From assembly GCA_018831195.1 (NCBI GenBank), contig JAHJDP010000093.1, forward strand, positions 1 to 52,179: a stretch of DNA of 52,179 nucleotides, given 5' to 3'. Position numbers and translations under genes: made by a program. The notes beneath the pieces are model-generated. The model did no database searches, was not told where the DNA came from, and saw nothing but the letters and a program-made list of their open reading frames with translations. Below are positions 50,844-52,179 of the stretch, piece after piece (the first letter of the stretch is position 1; every line of letters begins with the position of its first letter). The DNA is from Candidatus Eisenbacteria bacterium. Lineage in GTDB: Bacteria > Eisenbacteria > RBG-16-71-46 > CAIMUX01 > JAHJDP01.

Positions 50844-52036
50844 GACCGCGACTTCTCGCCGTATTTCCCGATAGACCCTGGCCGCCGACGGCGGGCAACC
50901 GGGTCAGGAATCTTTCTCTTCTTCAAGCGCTCTCGGGTTCGTTTCAGCTGACGATAGTCTATTTGGCCCATGGACCGGAGGAGGCGGACCCGCCGGAAGA
51001 GCTGCAGAAGCTGGGACGGGTCGTTCCCTTTTTAGCCCCCCACAAACGATCACGTTTTTCCTGGATCAGAAACCATCTCAGGGCGCGTCTCCGGAATTTC
51101 GAGGGTCTTAGCCGCATCGCCTACTTCCAAAGTCCTCCGGAATTCGGGAAAAGAGTGGAGGCGATTCTCAAGGAAGAATCCTTCGATATTGTACACGTAG
51201 CCTATTGGTATACCCTTCGTCATCTCTTCCCCTTTCCACGTCCACCTTTGTGGTGTCTTGACACGCATGATGTCTTCTTTGAGAGAGAGGCTTTGCTCTA
51301 TGGACGGATCCCCCCGCGCGCAAAATCGGAAGAATTGCGGATGCTGCGGGCTTACGATGCGGTCATCGCCATTACTCCCCGGGATGGTCTGATCTTCAAA
51401 CCATTGTTATCTGAGGAGACTCAGCTTATTGAAGTGGGGATGGGAGTCGACGCAAAGCGCTGGAGTGAGGCGGATCCGGCGCCCGATCTACCGCCGGACC
51501 GCGATTGGATTGTTTTCTATGGAGCGATGGGAACGAAACCAAACCTCATCGCAGTGAAGGAACTCACTGAAAATATCTTCCCGGGAATCCTTGCCCAATG
51601 GCCACGCGCCGGTCTTCTGCTCCTGGGCTCGTCACCCCATCCCGATATCATCGCGCTCGGCCGCCGACCGGAAATTCACGTTCCAGGAACGGTTCCCGAT
51701 CCAGCGAACTATCTGCGGGCCGGCCGGGTTCTAACCCTTCCTCTCCGCGTTTGTTCAGGATTCCGCAGCCGGGCCGTCGAGGCCTTGGCGGCTGGGATTC
51801 CCATCGTCGCATATCCCGAGGCAATGGACGGCTTGAAGGTCGAGTCGGGTCGCCATTGGGTTGCCGCCGGGAATCCCCAGGAGATGATAACTGCGGTGGT
51901 TGGACTTCTGAAGGATCAAGCAACCGCTGGAAAAATGGCGGCTCTGGCGCAGAAGGAAGTCGTAGAGCAATACACGTGGAAGTTGACTTATGGCAGATTG
52001 GCTACCATCTATCTCGATCTTCTACTGGAGAACTAA
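50840..52036 (+). CDS. GT4 family glycosyltransferase
   Basis: The start is TTG at 50840, overlapping the previous stop (TTGA). The 398-residue product has a GT-B fold: N-terminal AVFPDRPWPPTAGNRVRNLSLL, FDIVHVAYWYT and LDTHDVFFERE; C-terminal IVFYGAMGTKPNLIAV, PRAGLLLLGSSP, IHVPGTVPDPANYL and the nucleotide-sugar site SRAVEALAAGIPIVAYPEAMDGL. It is a retaining transferase acting on a surface glycan or lipid; donor and acceptor are unknown. This matches the sugar-transferase 'stp1/wcaI' style proteins of capsule loci (family inference). Last gene of the GT2-acpS-unknown-GT4 run. Confidence 0.92.
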   Translation: MRPRLLAVFPDRPWPPTAGNRVRNLSLLQALSGSFQLTIVYLAHGPEEADPPEELQKLGRVVPFLAPHKRSRFSWIRNHLRARLRNFEGLSRIAYFQSPPEFGKRVEAILKEESFDIVHVAYWYTLRHLFPFPRPPLWCLDTHDVFFEREALLYGRIPPRAKSEELRMLRAYDAVIAITPRDGLIFKPLLSEETQLIEVGMGVDAKRWSEADPAPDLPPDRDWIVFYGAMGTKPNLIAVKELTENIFPGILAQWPRAGLLLLGSSPHPDIIALGRRPEIHVPGTVPDPANYLRAGRVLTLPLRVCSGFRSRAVEALAAGIPIVAYPEAMDGLKVESGRHWVAAGNPQEMITAVVGLLKDQATAGKMAALAQKEVVEQYTWKLTYGRLATIYLDLLLEN

Positions 52037-52069
52037 GCTTGTGCTTCGAAGATTGCATTTGGCGTGTTT

Positions 52070-52086
52070 CCTGCTCACCTAGCAGG
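52070..52086 (+). promoter_or_regulatory. Hairpin covering the ribosome site of the transposase-like gene
   Basis: CCTGCT (52070-52075) pairs with AGCAGG (52081-52086) around CACCT. The right arm contains the likely SD (AGCAGGG), three nt before the ATG at 52089. Stem-loops that hide the ribosome site are known before transposase genes, where they limit expression from outside transcripts; here it is inference. Confidence 0.4.
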
Positions 52087-52088
52087 GT

Positions 52089-52179
52089 ATGTCGAAATGT
52101 CGAACCTATTTCAAGCCGCCGCACTGTCCCAATCCGCATTGCCGGTATCACAAGAAACCGGAGGGGTGGAGCTATAAAA
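52089..52179 (+). CDS. Start of a zinc-finger transposase-like gene (partial)
   Basis: Only 30 codons are in the window. They read MSKCRTYFKPPHCPNPHCRY then HKKPEGWSYK, with a CPNPxCxxH metal-binding knuckle followed by a 'GW' word. This opening recalls transposases with an N-terminal zinc ribbon of the form CPNPxCxFHxxPxGW that I associate with IS elements in FCB and deltaproteobacterial genomes. The call rests on a short stretch and could be wrong. Confidence 0.4.
   Translation, partial: MSKCRTYFKPPHCPNPHCRYHKKPEGWSYK

Overview
The window looks like chromosomal DNA of a Gram-negative bacterium of the FCB type (Eisenbacteria, Krumholzibacteriota, Latescibacterota or a relative). This placement is inference. 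It rests on six secreted proteins that end in the same C-terminal sorting tail (PNPF motif, 'D..GR' strand, 'G.Y' strand), on a DUF5916 outer-membrane-type protein, and on many signal peptides. Base composition is moderately GC-rich by eye, with AT-rich islands at promoters. GTG and TTG starts are frequent. There are no rRNA genes and no CRISPR array, and only one tRNA, Leu(UAA). The single trace of a mobile element is a transposase-like fragment at the extreme right end.

Left part (1-13.2 kb): the minus strand from 2548 to the window edge is one open frame without a stop. It encodes a giant secreted multiheme c-type cytochrome with 32 CXXCH motifs in 849 visible codons, built from two kinds of tandem repeat. 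Next to it are a frameshifted beta-helix protein, a plastocyanin-like cupredoxin with a sorting tail, the tRNA gene, and a secreted endonuclease I. A coupled trio follows: a lamin-tail/CotH protein, an FAD oxidoreductase and a GT-C glycosyltransferase.

Middle (13.3-36.6 kb): a DUF5916 protein, a methyltransferase, a small RRM RNA-binding protein with its own terminator, a large secreted metallophosphoesterase, a beta-propeller lipoprotein-like protein, asparagine synthetase A, a DUF2079 membrane protein, a cupin and a secreted M1 aminopeptidase. Then comes an alanine-dehydrogenase-like gene translationally coupled to a CoA-transferase. The dehydrogenase homologue has Gly at the position of the substrate-binding Lys75. 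Next is a minus-strand operon of creatininase, active transglutaminase-like and degenerate transglutaminase-like proteins.

Right part (36.9-52.2 kb): a lipoprotein M16C metalloprotease, an SGNH hydrolase, a BNR-repeat protein with sorting tail, an M42 aminopeptidase, a UbiE-type methyltransferase, an amidohydrolase with a zinc-type dehydrogenase, and a tightly overlapped run of GT2 glycosyltransferase, AcpS, an unrecognised secreted protein and a GT4 glycosyltransferase. Overall the gene set suggests a heterotroph that secretes proteases and a nuclease, probably breaks down protein and amino acids, and can move electrons across its envelope by heme and copper proteins. The metabolic picture is inference from gene content only.
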